Of a stretch of 64,000 nt of DNA, positions 9,221-17,985 are shown one piece after another; positions within the stretch are counted from its first letter, which is position 1; each line of letters begins with the position of its first letter. The DNA comes from Actinomycetota bacterium. Lineage in GTDB: Bacteria; Actinomycetota; Thermoleophilia; RBG-16-64-13. Location of the stretch: the NCBI GenBank assembly GCA_018830645.1, contig JAHJSA010000055.1:61961-125960 (forward strand), read 5' to 3'. A program made the translations under genes and the position numbers. The notes beneath the pieces were generated by a model. It was not told the DNA's origin, made no database searches, and was given only the letters and a program-made list of their open reading frames with translations.

Positions 9221-10330
9221 ATGAAGGTGAAAGCGGCGGTGCTAAGGGGGGTCAACGAGCCCTACCGGATCGAGGAACTCGAACTCGCGGATCCGAAGGA
9301 GCGCGAGGTCCTCGTCAAGTACGCCTACACCGGCTACTGCCACAGCGACCTCTCGATCAAACAAGGCGGCATCATCGAGACCATGCCGAAGGTGGTAGGC
9401 CACGAGTGCGCCGGCGTCGTGGAGGCCGTGGGCCCGGGCGTCACCAAGGCGAAGGTGGGCGACCACATCGTGTCCACGTGGATGGTGCCCTGCGGTCAGT
9501 GCTACACATGTCGGGAAGGCTTCGGCAACGTGTGCATGGGGAACTTCGAGAACTTCGCCGCCGGGGTACTACTCGACGGCACCAGCCGGTACACCGACAA
9601 GGACGGTAAGACCGTCCAGCACAACAGCTTCGTCTCCGGCTTCTCCAGCTACTCCGTGGTGCCCGAGGACGGTGTGATCCCCATCCGCAAGGACTTCCCT
9701 CTCGAGTACGCGGCTCTCATGGCCTGTTGTGTCCCCACGGGTTGGGGCACGGTCACCAACATCGCCAAGGTGAAGCCGGGAGATTCGGTGGCGGTGTGGG
9801 GCATGGGCGGCGTCGGGCTGAACATCCTGCGCGCGGCGAAGATGCGGCAGGCCAACCCGCTCATCGCGGTCGATATCCAGCCGGAACGTGAGGCGATCGC
9901 CCGTGAGTTCGGCGCCACCCACTTCATCTGCAACGACGGAACAGACCCGGTGCCGATCATCCAAAGCCTCACGCGCGGCGGAGCCGATGTGATCTTCGAG
10001 GCCATCGGCAGTCCTGGGGCCATCGTTCAGGCGTGGTGGGCTCTTGCTGCGGTCGGCAAGTTGGTGGTGGCCGGAGTGATGCGGCACGACGAGGCCGCCG
10101 AGTTGCCCCTACAACTCCTGCCGTTCCACCAGAAGTCCATCCTCGGCGGTCTCTACGGGTCGATCTCCACCCACAACGACATCCCCAAGTTGGTCGACCT
10201 CGCCATGACCGGCGAGATGAAGCTCGACAAGCTGGTGGCCGGCAAGTTCAAGCTGGAAGACATCAACGACATCGCCGAGAAGATGGCCAAGCGTCAGCTG
10301 ACCGGGCGTTGGGTCTGCGAGTGGGACTGA
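9221..10330 (+). CDS. Zinc-dependent alcohol dehydrogenase (MDR family)
   Basis: A 369-residue medium-chain dehydrogenase. Catalytic zinc ligands fit C40/H41 in TGYCHSDL and H61-E62 in VVGHECAG. The structural zinc lobe has the four cysteines C91-x2-C94-x2-C97-x7-C105. The Rossmann motif GMGGVGLNILRAAKMRQANP predicts NAD binding, followed by VDIQPEREAIAREFGATHF. The family oxidises primary or hydroxymethyl alcohols; this member resembles class III/NDMA-type enzymes. It lies 103 bases after the flavoprotein genes on the same strand and may act just before or after them. A strong hairpin follows the gene. Confidence 0.85.
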   Translation: MKVKAAVLRGVNEPYRIEELELADPKEREVLVKYAYTGYCHSDLSIKQGGIIETMPKVVGHECAGVVEAVGPGVTKAKVGDHIVSTWMVPCGQCYTCREGFGNVCMGNFENFAAGVLLDGTSRYTDKDGKTVQHNSFVSGFSSYSVVPEDGVIPIRKDFPLEYAALMACCVPTGWGTVTNIAKVKPGDSVAVWGMGGVGLNILRAAKMRQANPLIAVDIQPEREAIAREFGATHFICNDGTDPVPIIQSLTRGGADVIFEAIGSPGAIVQAWWALAAVGKLVVAGVMRHDEAAELPLQLLPFHQKSILGGLYGSISTHNDIPKLVDLAMTGEMKLDKLVAGKFKLEDINDIAEKMAKRQLTGRWVCEWD

Positions 10331-10372
10331 GACCGAGCGGCCTCGTAGTCTGATCCGGGGGACACGGACGAG

Positions 10373-10396
10373 CGGCCCGGCAGTGCAGCCGGGCCG
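10373..10396. terminator. Bidirectional hairpin terminator
   Basis: A perfect nine-base-pair GC stem, CGGCCCGGC / GCCGGGCCG, with a six-base loop. It sits between the convergent ends of the alcohol dehydrogenase gene and the C_GCAxxG_C_C gene. There is no long T run on either side, as is common in GC-rich genomes. Confidence 0.6.
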
Positions 10397-10407
10397 ATGG
10401 CTCAGCC

Positions 10408-10869
10408 TCACTGACCCAGCATCGAGCGGAGCCGATCGCACGCCCAGGCCACGTAGTCGTCGCAGCGCTGGGAGATGGGGTCGGCCTTGAACTGATCGTA
10501 CCCTTCCTTCGTGCTGATGTCGTGGCCCGTGAGGCCCCGGCAGGTAGCTGATCCGAACTGATCGCCGAAGTCCCGGATAAGCGTCTGCAACAATGCCTTC
10601 TCTCCCGCATCCACCGAGGGATGCTCCGAGGGAGCGAAGTAGTCGCGAATCCCGAGCGAAAGGACGACGCCCTCGACCGCTCCGCAGATCTCCCCCATAC
10701 CGACCGAACCGCCACCCATGTAGCGGGCCAGGGTCACCGTCGCAGGATCAAGATCGAATCCGTGCGCGGCAAAGAGCACCACGGCCTGCGCACAGTTGAG
10801 GTGGGTCGCCGCCGAGTCGCGGAACCCGGCCATCGCGACCTCTTTGGCTTCGGTCCATCGGTCCGTCAC
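10408..10869 (-). CDS. C_GCAxxG_C_C family redox protein
   Basis: A 153-residue protein of the small redox family named after its cysteine pattern. The marks are LNCAQAVV near residue 22, GGGSVGMGEICGAVEGVVLS (glycine-rich with the central cysteine), CRGLTG near residue 112 and a late QRCDDYVAWACD. Members are common in anaerobes and often sit beside oxidoreductases or electron-transfer genes; the biochemical role is not established. The GTG start at 10869 was chosen because AGGAGG lies five bases upstream; a longer frame back to 10932 has no such site. It is convergent with the dehydrogenase gene. Confidence 0.75.
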   Translation of the reverse strand: MTDRWTEAKEVAMAGFRDSAATHLNCAQAVVLFAAHGFDLDPATVTLARYMGGGSVGMGEICGAVEGVVLSLGIRDYFAPSEHPSVDAGEKALLQTLIRDFGDQFGSATCRGLTGHDISTKEGYDQFKADPISQRCDDYVAWACDRLRSMLGQ

Positions 10870-10961
10870 ATCGTCCTCCTTCGTGTTGTCGCCCGGCCGG
10901 TTCGTCCGCCGACATCGCCGGCCCCCGATCATACCTGAGCCGCACGCGATAGTATGCGTTG

Positions 10962-12248
10962 ATGCCTGAGCCGCCCACCGACCCCGCCGCCGGCGCCCCG
11001 CGGTTCGTCGCCGCCGACGTGGCCGACCCTGCGGCCGGCACGGCGCCCCAGCCCCCGACGGCCGCCTCGGGTCCGGTCACGCGACCGCCCCTCTGGACCC
11101 GCGACTTCCTCCTGCTCCTGGGGATCACCGTCACCTTCTACACGGGGTTTCAGATTCTGCTCGCGTCCATGCCGCTGTACGTGGTCCACCTGGGAGGAAC
11201 GGAGGCCTCGGCGGGCCTGGTAACCGGGCTGTTCACGCTGGCGGCCATGTTGGCTCGCCCACTCACGGGCTGGGCGCTCGACGCGTACGGCCGCCGGGCC
11301 GTCCTCCTGTTCGGCACCATCTTCTGCCTCGCTCTGATCGTCGCTCAGGACTGGGCGGCGACGCTCGGGGCCCTGATCGTCCTGCGCATGGTCAACGGCT
11401 TCGGCTTCGGCTTCGCAACGACCGCGGGAGGCGCACTCGCCGCCGACCTGGTGCCGCGTTCTCGGCTGGGAGAGGGCATGGGCTTGTACGCCCTGACCAT
11501 GGGCATCCCGCTCGGCATAGCTCCACCGGTAGGTATCTGGTTGGCCGGCCGCGGGCAGTTCTCGGCTCTGTTCTGGCTTGCCACGTTGGTCACGGGGGTG
11601 TCACTGGTGCTGGCACTGATCATCCGAGTGCCCCGGCAGGCGGTCGTCCGCGCTGTGGGCGCGCGGGCGCACATCTTCTCGATGTTCGTGCGCAGCGCGG
11701 TGTTCCCCTCGGCCCTCATGTTCCTGCTCATCTCCAGCCTTGGCGTCATCCTTGCGCTGCTCGCCATCTTCGGTCGTGAGCGCGGCATCGCCAGTGTGGG
11801 AGCATGGTTCACGCTCTACGCCGTGATGCTGAGTCTCTCGCGCGTGGTCTCCGGCCGCGTGTCCGACCGCCTCGGCTACGCGCAGACGGCAGCGGTAGGC
11901 TTCGGGTTCGCCGTCGTCGGGCTGATGCTGATGGCCTCGGCCCACAGTTCCTGGGTGCTGCTCGCCTCGGCCGTGCTGTTCGGCATCGGCTACGGCGCAG
12001 CTCAGCCCAGCCTCCAGGCCATGTTGGTGGCTCGCACACCGCCGCACCGCATCGGCTCGGCCACTGCCTTCTTCTTCTTCGCCTACGATCTGGGCACGAC
12101 CGTGGGGGCGGTGGGCGGTGGCTTCCTTGCCGGGGTGATCGGCCTGGGCAACGTCTTCGCGTTGGCGGCGGTGCCCCCATTCATCGCGCTGATACTCCTG
12201 GTGGCCCGCCTGGGTCGAGGGCGAGCCCCCGCCGGAGCGGGGGTGTAG
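10962..12248 (+). CDS. MFS transporter (drug/metabolite efflux type)
   Basis: A 428-residue major facilitator with twelve hydrophobic segments after a disordered Pro/Ala-rich N-terminus of about 45 residues. The GAxxDRxGRR-type loop appears as RPLTGWALDAYGRRAVLLFG. Helix 4 has LRMVNGFGFGFATTAGGALA, and helix 8-9 has SRVVSGRVSDRLGYAQTAAV. These features match the DHA1-like permeases annotated as multidrug or sugar-efflux pumps. The substrate cannot be inferred. The gene stands alone on its strand and is followed at once by a hairpin. Confidence 0.75.
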   Translation: MPEPPTDPAAGAPRFVAADVADPAAGTAPQPPTAASGPVTRPPLWTRDFLLLLGITVTFYTGFQILLASMPLYVVHLGGTEASAGLVTGLFTLAAMLARPLTGWALDAYGRRAVLLFGTIFCLALIVAQDWAATLGALIVLRMVNGFGFGFATTAGGALAADLVPRSRLGEGMGLYALTMGIPLGIAPPVGIWLAGRGQFSALFWLATLVTGVSLVLALIIRVPRQAVVRAVGARAHIFSMFVRSAVFPSALMFLLISSLGVILALLAIFGRERGIASVGAWFTLYAVMLSLSRVVSGRVSDRLGYAQTAAVGFGFAVVGLMLMASAHSSWVLLASAVLFGIGYGAAQPSLQAMLVARTPPHRIGSATAFFFFAYDLGTTVGAVGGGFLAGVIGLGNVFALAAVPPFIALILLVARLGRGRAPAGAGV

Positions 12249-12250
12249 CA

Positions 12251-12269
12251 GCCCCGCGTGGCGCGGGGC
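12251..12269 (+). terminator. Hairpin terminator after the MFS gene
   Basis: GCCCCGCG-TGG-CGCGGGGC, a perfect eight-base-pair stem with a three-base loop that begins three bases after the MFS stop codon. It is followed by G-rich sequence rather than a T run, so efficiency is uncertain. Confidence 0.5.
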
Positions 12270-12348
12270 GCGGGTGGCGTGCGGGACGCGGGTGGCGCCG
12301 GTGGCGCCGCCGGGTGAGCCAATCCGATGGCACCGCTTCTCGGGGCGC

Positions 12349-13551
12349 CTAGCAGCCCTCTTCCATCTCGTCCTCCCGCAGCAGTCTTACGAAGAACGCC
12401 AACCCCGACCCGACCACCATGACCGTCCCGGCGACCACGATCCCCTGGGCGAACGTGTGGTTCTCGCCCATGTAGCCCAGGCCGAGGGGCAGGAGCCCAC
12501 CTCCCAGGATGAAGGCGACCGGCGGAGCCAGAGCGGCGACCACGCTGCGCAGGTTGGGTTGGACGATCCGCGAGAGCGCCGAGAACGCCGGTGGGAAAAA
12601 ACAGACGGCGAAAGCCGGCAACAAGAAGATACCGACGCGCAGCCAGACTCCGTCGCTCGCACCCACCAACACCGTGGCGGCACCGGTGAGCACAAGGGCC
12701 CCGAACATCGCCCACCGCTCCCCCACCCGGTCGGTGACCCACCCCGCCGCGAACACCACGGCCAGGGGTGGCAGGTTGGCCACGCCCAGGAGCGCGTTGG
12801 CGCCGGCGGTGGTCATGAGTTTCTCCTGGGTCAGGAACAGCGGGAGCATGGTGTACACACCCACCTGGGCACCCATGCCCAGCGCCATCAGGCCGATCAT
12901 CAGCCAGAAGGATCGTGCGCGCAGGATGGGTCCGACCAGGCGCAGCCGGGGCGGATCACCGGGGAACTGCGCAAGACCGCGGAAGCGCAACAGGGCCACC
13001 CCCACCAGCGCGACGAAGACGCCGACTGCGATGAGGCTCACGCGCCAGGATACGAATGCCAGCAGCACGACGGCCACCAACGGCGCCGCCACCAAGCCCA
13101 GCGGCGGAGCCGCCTGTTGCACGGAAAGGGCCTTGCCCCAATCTCGCCGCTGCACCATGGCGGTGATGGTGGCCACCACGGAGGGCTGGTTGATGCCGGC
13201 CAACACCCCAAGCGCGAAGAATGCCGCCCCGAGCGACCACACCGACCCGGCCATCGCCGAAACCACCAAGACAATCGCCATCCCGAACATCGAGGTAAGG
13301 AAGGCTCCCCTGTGGTCGAACCGGGTGGATATCCTCCCCGCGGCGAGAGATCCGAGCAGACCCCCCAACGACCCGAGAAGAAACACCGACCCGGCCTGGC
13401 TCGCAGTGACACCGATGTCCTCCCCGATCACCGGCATGAGCGGAGAGAAGATGAAGCGGCCGAGGAAGGTGAGGAAGAACAGCAGTGTGACGAAGACGAC
13501 GCTGCCCGCCACATGGCGAAAAGGTTCGGCGGTGGGGCAGGTGCGATCCAT
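12349..13551 (-). CDS. MFS transporter (NarK/CynX-like)
   Basis: A 400-residue major facilitator with twelve predicted helices and almost no soluble tail. Visible motifs are SLGGLLGSLAAGRISTRFDH after helix 2, GVLAGINQPSVVATITAMVQ in helix 4-5, and FAAGWVTDRVGERWAMFGAL in the second half. The closest recognisable group is the nitrate/cyanate/organic-anion permeases. It is oriented towards the preceding MFS gene (convergent) and is divergent from the DUF4389 gene. No operon partner is present, so the substrate is open. Confidence 0.75.
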   Translation of the reverse strand: MDRTCPTAEPFRHVAGSVVFVTLLFFLTFLGRFIFSPLMPVIGEDIGVTASQAGSVFLLGSLGGLLGSLAAGRISTRFDHRGAFLTSMFGMAIVLVVSAMAGSVWSLGAAFFALGVLAGINQPSVVATITAMVQRRDWGKALSVQQAAPPLGLVAAPLVAVVLLAFVSWRVSLIAVGVFVALVGVALLRFRGLAQFPGDPPRLRLVGPILRARSFWLMIGLMALGMGAQVGVYTMLPLFLTQEKLMTTAGANALLGVANLPPLAVVFAAGWVTDRVGERWAMFGALVLTGAATVLVGASDGVWLRVGIFLLPAFAVCFFPPAFSALSRIVQPNLRSVVAALAPPVAFILGGGLLPLGLGYMGENHTFAQGIVVAGTVMVVGSGLAFFVRLLREDEMEEGC

Positions 13552-13716
13552 AGTTTGAATCTATCAGAGTGAAACACCGACCGTGGGGAGTTCGTAGAAA
13601 GACATGACGCAGCCGCCATGGCGGCTGCCCACGCTCGGGCGGCTACTCCCTCATCAGGAACGTGCCGCCCCTCGCGCGTGTCGCGCAAGTCATGTTAGAA
13701 CGAAGGAGACATTCTC

Positions 13717-14373
13717 ATGGAAGCTCAGTCAGAACCGTACCCAGCCCGCCTCAACGTCGACTACCCCGAGAAGCTCGACCGGTTGACCTCGTTCTTCCGC
13801 CTGATCTGGGTCATCCCGATCGCCATCATCTGGTCACTGCTCTCGGCGACTTCTAGTTCCACCGCGACCGTGATGAGAGAGACCGGCGAGACGGTGTCTC
13901 GGGCTACGGACACAGGTGGAGGGATCGCCGCCGGCCTCTTCGCAGCGACACTACTCATGATCCTGTTCCGGCAGAGATACCCGCGCTGGTGGTTCGACTT
14001 CGCGCGGGAGCTAACCCGTTTTGGGGCGCGGGTAGGAGCCTATGCGGCCCTCCTCACCGATCAGTATCCGTCGACCGTCGAAGAGCAGTCGGTGCATCTC
14101 GAGATCGACTACCCCGACGTGGAGCGAGACCTCAACCGCTGGATGCCGCTGGTGAAATGGCTGCTGGCCATCCCGCACTACATCGTGCTCATCGTGCTCG
14201 GGGTGATCGCCGTCTTCGCGATCATCATCGCCTGGTTCGCCATCCTCTTCACCGGCCGCTACCCACGGGCGCTCTTCGACTACGTGGTCGGGGTGGGCAG
14301 ATGGGGACTACGGGTGCAGGCGTACGTGAGCTTGCTCGTCACGGACCGGTATCCGCCGTTCAGTCTTAGCTGA
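13717..14373 (+). CDS. DUF4389 membrane protein, tandem domain
   Basis: A 218-residue membrane protein made of two copies of the DUF4389 unit. Each copy has a short soluble strand (LNVDYPEKLDRLTSFFRLIW and LEIDYPDVERDLNRWMPLVK), a helix rich in V/I, and an arginine-tryptophan segment (FRQRYPRWWFDFARELTRFG; FTGRYPRALFDYVVGVGRWG). The function of the family is unknown. The start follows CGAAGGAGACATTCTC with a good ribosome site. The last 56 bases of the gene are repeated exactly one kilobase downstream on the far side of a HEPN/MNT module. Confidence 0.8.
   Translation: MEAQSEPYPARLNVDYPEKLDRLTSFFRLIWVIPIAIIWSLLSATSSSTATVMRETGETVSRATDTGGGIAAGLFAATLLMILFRQRYPRWWFDFARELTRFGARVGAYAALLTDQYPSTVEEQSVHLEIDYPDVERDLNRWMPLVKWLLAIPHYIVLIVLGVIAVFAIIIAWFAILFTGRYPRALFDYVVGVGRWGLRVQAYVSLLVTDRYPPFSLS
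14311..14366 (+). repeat. 56-bp direct repeat, copy 1 (3' end of the DUF4389 gene)
   Basis: Begins CGGGTGCAGGCGTACGTGAG and ends in CAGTCT, inside the last codons of the DUF4389 gene (peptide RVQAYVSLLVTDRYPPFS). It is identical base for base to 15324-15379. The two copies flank the HEPN/MNT pair, which suggests insertion into, or duplication of, the 3' end of the gene. Confidence 0.9.
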
Positions 14374-14506
14374 ACCGGCGACCGATCGTCGGCCGGCGAA
14401 AGGGACCCTCACAGCCGGCGGCAGCGTCTCCGGGTTCTCGATGGGGGCCTCCGTCGCGGGGCCTTGACGTTCGACCCGCTTGGCGGGCCCGTTCCAGTCG
14501 TATTGC

Positions 14507-14926
14507 TCAACACCGTCGAATGTCTTCAGGCAAGCGCCGAGCAATCTCGTCGTGGGCGTTGCGCGCCAGCGACACGCACGCGGCGGCGGTTTCCGCCGGG
14601 ACAGGCGCGTGTTCCCCGGGATAGCGATACTCCACGCCATATGGCGTGAGCTCAGTGACATCAGCGAGGGCCTCCGCGAGCGGTGCATCGCCGACGGCGA
14701 CGAGATCGAGGAGACGCTCGAGGTCGTGCGTCTTCGGGAACTCCACCTGACGCGCGACCAGCAGCGCCTTGAGCGACTTCTCCGCAGCCTGCTGCGCATG
14801 AAACGCAATAGCCTCAGAGAAGACGGCGCCCCGACCCAGGAGTTGCTCGCACACGAGCAAGTCGGTCGCGGCCTTTGCCAACCAGTCGCGGGCTAGTTCG
14901 TGGGCCACCTCTTCAGGCGGCTTCAT
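14507..14926 (-). CDS. HEPN domain protein (HEPN/MNT pair)
   Basis: A 139-residue all-helical HEPN domain protein. The family signature is RDWLAKAATDLLVCEQLL followed by FHAQQAAEKSLKALLVARQV and FPKTHDLERLLDLV. A late NAHDEIARRL stands where catalytic HEPN proteins keep an R-x4-6-H pair; only R-x2-H is seen here, so RNase activity is doubtful. HEPN proteins of this type pair with minimal nucleotidyltransferases (MNT) in TA modules. The start overlaps the MNT gene by 14 bases. The pair sits between two copies of a 56-bp direct repeat. Confidence 0.8.
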   Translation of the reverse strand: MKPPEEVAHELARDWLAKAATDLLVCEQLLGRGAVFSEAIAFHAQQAAEKSLKALLVARQVEFPKTHDLERLLDLVAVGDAPLAEALADVTELTPYGVEYRYPGEHAPVPAETAAACVSLARNAHDEIARRLPEDIRRC

Positions 14927-15245
14927 AGATCACTCTGCCGTACTTGTTGGCCGGATACGCGATTCCGCCGACCACGTCCTTGGTCTCCTCGAAACGATCA
15001 GTGCGCATGACGATGACATCGAAGGACATGGCCACACCACGCAACGCACGCCGCAGCCGAACGCTCTCCAGGCGTGCGTCGTCCACCTCGTCCAGCAAGA
15101 TGAGAAGGTCTATGTCGCTGTCCGCGGTGGCGGCTTCGGTAGCGGCGGAACCGAAGATGATCACGCGTGCCGGCTGCGCCACCGTGGTGAGGCGGGCGAC
15201 GATCGTTTCGAGAAGCTCTGACTTGTCATCCATATCTCGAATCAT
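14913..15245 (-). CDS. Minimal nucleotidyltransferase (MNT) antitoxin-like
   Basis: About 110 residues with the MNT catalytic signature: ARVIIFGSAATEAATADSDI followed by DLLILLDE, giving GS-x8-11-D-x-D, and a later aspartate in MSFDVIVMRTD. In HEPN/MNT modules such enzymes inactivate the HEPN RNase by adding AMP to a tyrosine; this has been shown for HepT/MntA and is inferred here. The start at 15245 (MIRDMDDKSELL) was preferred to upstream in-frame starts; 15233 is equally possible. The gene is translationally coupled to the HEPN gene. Confidence 0.8.
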   Translation of the reverse strand: MIRDMDDKSELLETIVARLTTVAQPARVIIFGSAATEAATADSDIDLLILLDEVDDARLESVRLRRALRGVAMSFDVIVMRTDRFEETKDVVGGIAYPANKYGRVIYEAA

Positions 15246-15323
15246 ACCTTGGCCTGCGGAGAAGGTGGGTACAAGACGGGATGATGTCACCGACCTTGTG
15301 CGGCGGGAAGATTAAGGTGGCTG

Positions 15324-15379
15324 CGGGTGCAGGCGTACGTGAGCTTGCTCGTCACGGACCGGTATCCGCCGTTCAGTCT
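15324..15379 (+). repeat. 56-bp direct repeat, copy 2 (orphan 3' gene end)
   Basis: Exact copy of 14311-14366, but without the rest of the DUF4389 gene upstream. It is preceded by AGGTGGCTG instead of TGGGGACTA and followed by a stop in the same frame (CGACTGA versus TAGCTGA in copy 1), so it still reads as a DUF4389 C-terminus. Read with copy 1, it marks the right edge of the HEPN/MNT insertion. Confidence 0.9.
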
Positions 15380-15416
15380 CGACTGAACCCCCGGTCCGCG
15401 ATCTCCGCGCGGGCGC

Positions 15417-17378
15417 CTACCCCTGACCCTGCTTCTTCTCGATCCTGGCCCAGGCGTCCTTCAACGTGACGGTGCGGTTGAAGACGGGGGCGCCAGGGCG
15501 GGAGCCTTCCGAGTCGGCGCAGAAGTAGCCGAGCCGCTCGAACTGCACCGGAGCACCGGGCACGACCTCGGCCAGCGACGGCTCGAGCTTGCAGCCGGTC
15601 AGGGTCTCCAATGAGGTCTGATCGAGGCTCTGGACGAAGTCCTGCCCCTCTGGCACATCCTCGGGTTCCTCAACGGTGAAGAGCGGGCCGTAGAGGCGCA
15701 CCTCGGCCTCGACTGCGTGGTCCGCCGACACCCAGTGGACGGTGGCCTTGACCTTGCGGCCCTCAGGGTTCATGCCGCTGCGGGTAGCCGGATCGTAGGT
15801 AGCCCGCACTTCGATCACGTCACCGGTCGCCGGGTCCTTGACGACGTCGGTGCACTTGATCACGTACGCGTAGCGAAGACGCACTTCCTTCCCGGGGCTC
15901 AGCCGGAAGTACTTGGGGGGCGGCACCTCGCGGAAGTCGTCCTGCTCGATGTAGATGACGCGGGAGAACGGCACCCGGCGGGTGCCCATCGTGGCATCCT
16001 CGGGGTTGTTGACGGCCTCCATCTCCTCTACGTGGCCCTCGGGGTAGTTCTCGATCACCACCCTGAGCGGGCGCAGTACCGCCATGGCGCGCGGAGCGCG
16101 GGGGTTGAGGTCCTCGCGCACGCAGTGCTCAAGCAGCTGCACCTGCACCATGTTGTCGCTCTTGGCCACCCTGATGCGGTCGCAGAAGTCACGGATGGCC
16201 TCAGCGGGGTAGCCGCGCCGTCGCATCCCTGAGATGGTGGGCATGCGTGGGTCGTCCCAGCCGCCCACGTGCCCTTCCTGCACGAGCCTGAGCAGCTTGC
16301 GCTTGCTCATCACGGTGTAGGTCATGTTCAGACGCGCGAACTCGCGCTGGCGGGGGTGCGCCCGGGGTAGATCGAGAGCCTCGAGGATCCACTCGTACAG
16401 CGGCCGGTGCACCTCGAATTCGAGCGTGCAGAGGCTGTGAGTGATGCCCTCGATGTAGTCGCTCAAGCCATGCGCGAAGTCGTACATGGGGTAGATGCAC
16501 CACTGGTCACCCGTGTGGTGGTGCGAGGCGTGGCGGATGCGGTAGAGCACCGGGTCACGCAGCCAGACGTTCGGAGCGCTCATGTCGATCCTCGCGCGCA
16601 GCGTGCGGGCGGCGTCCGGGAACTCGCCGGCGCGCATGCGTTCGAACAGATCGAGGCTCTCGGCGACGGTGCGGTCCCGGTAGACGCTCTCTTGCCCCGG
16701 CCGGTGAGGCGCGCCGCGCATCTCATCCACTTCCGCGGGCGTGTGGTCGCAGACGTAGGCCTTGCCCTTGCGGACCAGCTCGAGCGCGTACTCGTAGAGC
16801 GGCTCGAAGTAGTCCGAGGCGTAGAACGGCTCCAGTGCTTCTCCCTGACCCTGCGCGTCGCTGCCGCCCGGCGACTCCCGCGATCCCGGCGCCCCGTCGT
16901 CATCCGGCGCCGACATGACCGGAGCCAGGTAGTAGTCCTCCCGACCCCCCAGGTCGCGCTTCTCCGGTAGGCGACCGACCGGCTTCATACCAAGACAGTG
17001 GTCCGCCCAGCCGGCGATGAGCCACTTCACGTCGGCCGTGATGGAGTCGACGTACTCCACGTCCTCTTTGGTGGGATTCGTGTCGTCCATGCGTAGGTTG
17101 CACTGCCCGCCGAACTGACGAGCGATGCCGAAGTTCAGGCAGACAGCCTTGGCGTGCCCGATGTGAAGGTAGCCGTTGGGCTCGGGCGGGAAGCGCGTCA
17201 CGACGCCGCTGATGCGACCGGCGGCCAGGTCCTCTTGGACCATCTCCCGCAGGAAGTCCTGGTGCCCTTGCGGCACCTGGTCGGCGCCAGTCGGCGCGAG
17301 CTGGTCGGCGCCGGCCGGCATCGGATGGTCGACGCTCGCCGTCGTGGGCCGGTCCTCGTTCACGTTCGGGTCGGTCAT
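15417..17378 (-). CDS. glnS: Glutaminyl-tRNA synthetase
   Basis: A 653-residue class I synthetase that charges tRNA-Gln. The catalytic core opens with [20 protein letters not shown] (HIGH at residues 72-75) and has [15 protein letters not shown]; the KMSKS loop is VMSKRKL. The anticodon-binding beta barrels follow, with [20 protein letters not shown] and the late [12 protein letters not shown]. It is longer than the usual 550 residues because of a GADQ-rich N-terminal leader (about 40 residues) and an acidic, glycine-rich insertion near residues 135-175, before [16 protein letters not shown]. The ATG at 17378 was chosen because AGGAG lies six bases upstream. Confidence 0.95.
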   Translation of the reverse strand: MTDPNVNEDRPTTASVDHPMPAGADQLAPTGADQVPQGHQDFLREMVQEDLAAGRISGVVTRFPPEPNGYLHIGHAKAVCLNFGIARQFGGQCNLRMDDTNPTKEDVEYVDSITADVKWLIAGWADHCLGMKPVGRLPEKRDLGGREDYYLAPVMSAPDDDGAPGSRESPGGSDAQGQGEALEPFYASDYFEPLYEYALELVRKGKAYVCDHTPAEVDEMRGAPHRPGQESVYRDRTVAESLDLFERMRAGEFPDAARTLRARIDMSAPNVWLRDPVLYRIRHASHHHTGDQWCIYPMYDFAHGLSDYIEGITHSLCTLEFEVHRPLYEWILEALDLPRAHPRQREFARLNMTYTVMSKRKLLRLVQEGHVGGWDDPRMPTISGMRRRGYPAEAIRDFCDRIRVAKSDNMVQVQLLEHCVREDLNPRAPRAMAVLRPLRVVIENYPEGHVEEMEAVNNPEDATMGTRRVPFSRVIYIEQDDFREVPPPKYFRLSPGKEVRLRYAYVIKCTDVVKDPATGDVIEVRATYDPATRSGMNPEGRKVKATVHWVSADHAVEAEVRLYGPLFTVEEPEDVPEGQDFVQSLDQTSLETLTGCKLEPSLAEVVPGAPVQFERLGYFCADSEGSRPGAPVFNRTVTLKDAWARIEKKQGQG

Positions 17379-17556
17379 GATGCTCCTGCTGTGCGGGTCG
17401 TCGCTGCTTGTCGCGGTCGTCGGCTTGCGTCGCCCCAGAGTGTCAAGGGTCGGAGTTCTTCTTCTCACAATGCCCGGGTCGGGTCAAGGTCAGCGCAGTA
17501 CGCACCAGTCCGAATACACCCGTCTCGCGGACCGGCTCTCGTGTCATACTAGTCTT

Positions 17557-17985
17557 ATGGGCCAGGATCTGCGACACGAGTTGGAAGCGCTTGCAGATGA
17601 GTATGGACTACTCGCGCTGTACGTGTTCGGGAGCCGAGCGGCCGAGATCGCCGAGCGCGCGGCCGGCGGCATGGTCGCCCGGACACACTCCGGGTCCGAC
17701 GTCGATATCGGCGTCCAGCCGCAGCGGGACCGCCTTCTCACTGCCGAAGACCGGGTCCACATAGTACATCGGCTGGAAGCCCTCCTTGGTGCCGACCGGG
17801 TCGACCTCGTCATACTTCCCGAAGCCAACGCATTCCTCGCCGCCGACGTGGTGCGTGGCGAACTGCTGCTGGCCACCGATCTGGACGCAGAGGCCGAGCT
17901 CCAGCTCTACCACCTCCGCCGGGCGGCGGACCTGGCGCCGCTTCTCCGCGAGCAGTGGCGCGAGACCGTGGGAAGCGGATCATGA
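17557..17985 (+). CDS. MntA-type nucleotidyltransferase antitoxin
   Basis: A 142-residue minimal nucleotidyltransferase. LYVFGSRAAEIAERAAGGMV is followed by HSGSDVDIGVQPQ, giving the GSR...SDVD signature, with VDLVILPEAN supplying the third acidic position. An insertion of about eight residues separates GSRA from SDVD compared with shorter relatives. It overlaps the following HepT gene as ATGA, the standard order for MntA-HepT modules, in which MntA adenylylates the toxin. It is divergent from glnS with 178 bases between starts, which must hold both promoters. Confidence 0.85.
   Translation: MGQDLRHELEALADEYGLLALYVFGSRAAEIAERAAGGMVARTHSGSDVDIGVQPQRDRLLTAEDRVHIVHRLEALLGADRVDLVILPEANAFLAADVVRGELLLATDLDAEAELQLYHLRRAADLAPLLREQWRETVGSGS

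Noticed and set aside
7183..9255. 690-codon open frame opposite the second FAD oxidase gene
   Set aside because: Antisense to a well-conserved flavoprotein; composition is rich in His/Val/Gly as expected for a reverse shadow in GC-rich DNA.
12274..13572. 432-codon frame opposite the second small MFS permease
   Set aside because: Antisense shadow with His/Gln/Arg-rich composition; the minus-strand gene has clear membrane helices and MFS loops.
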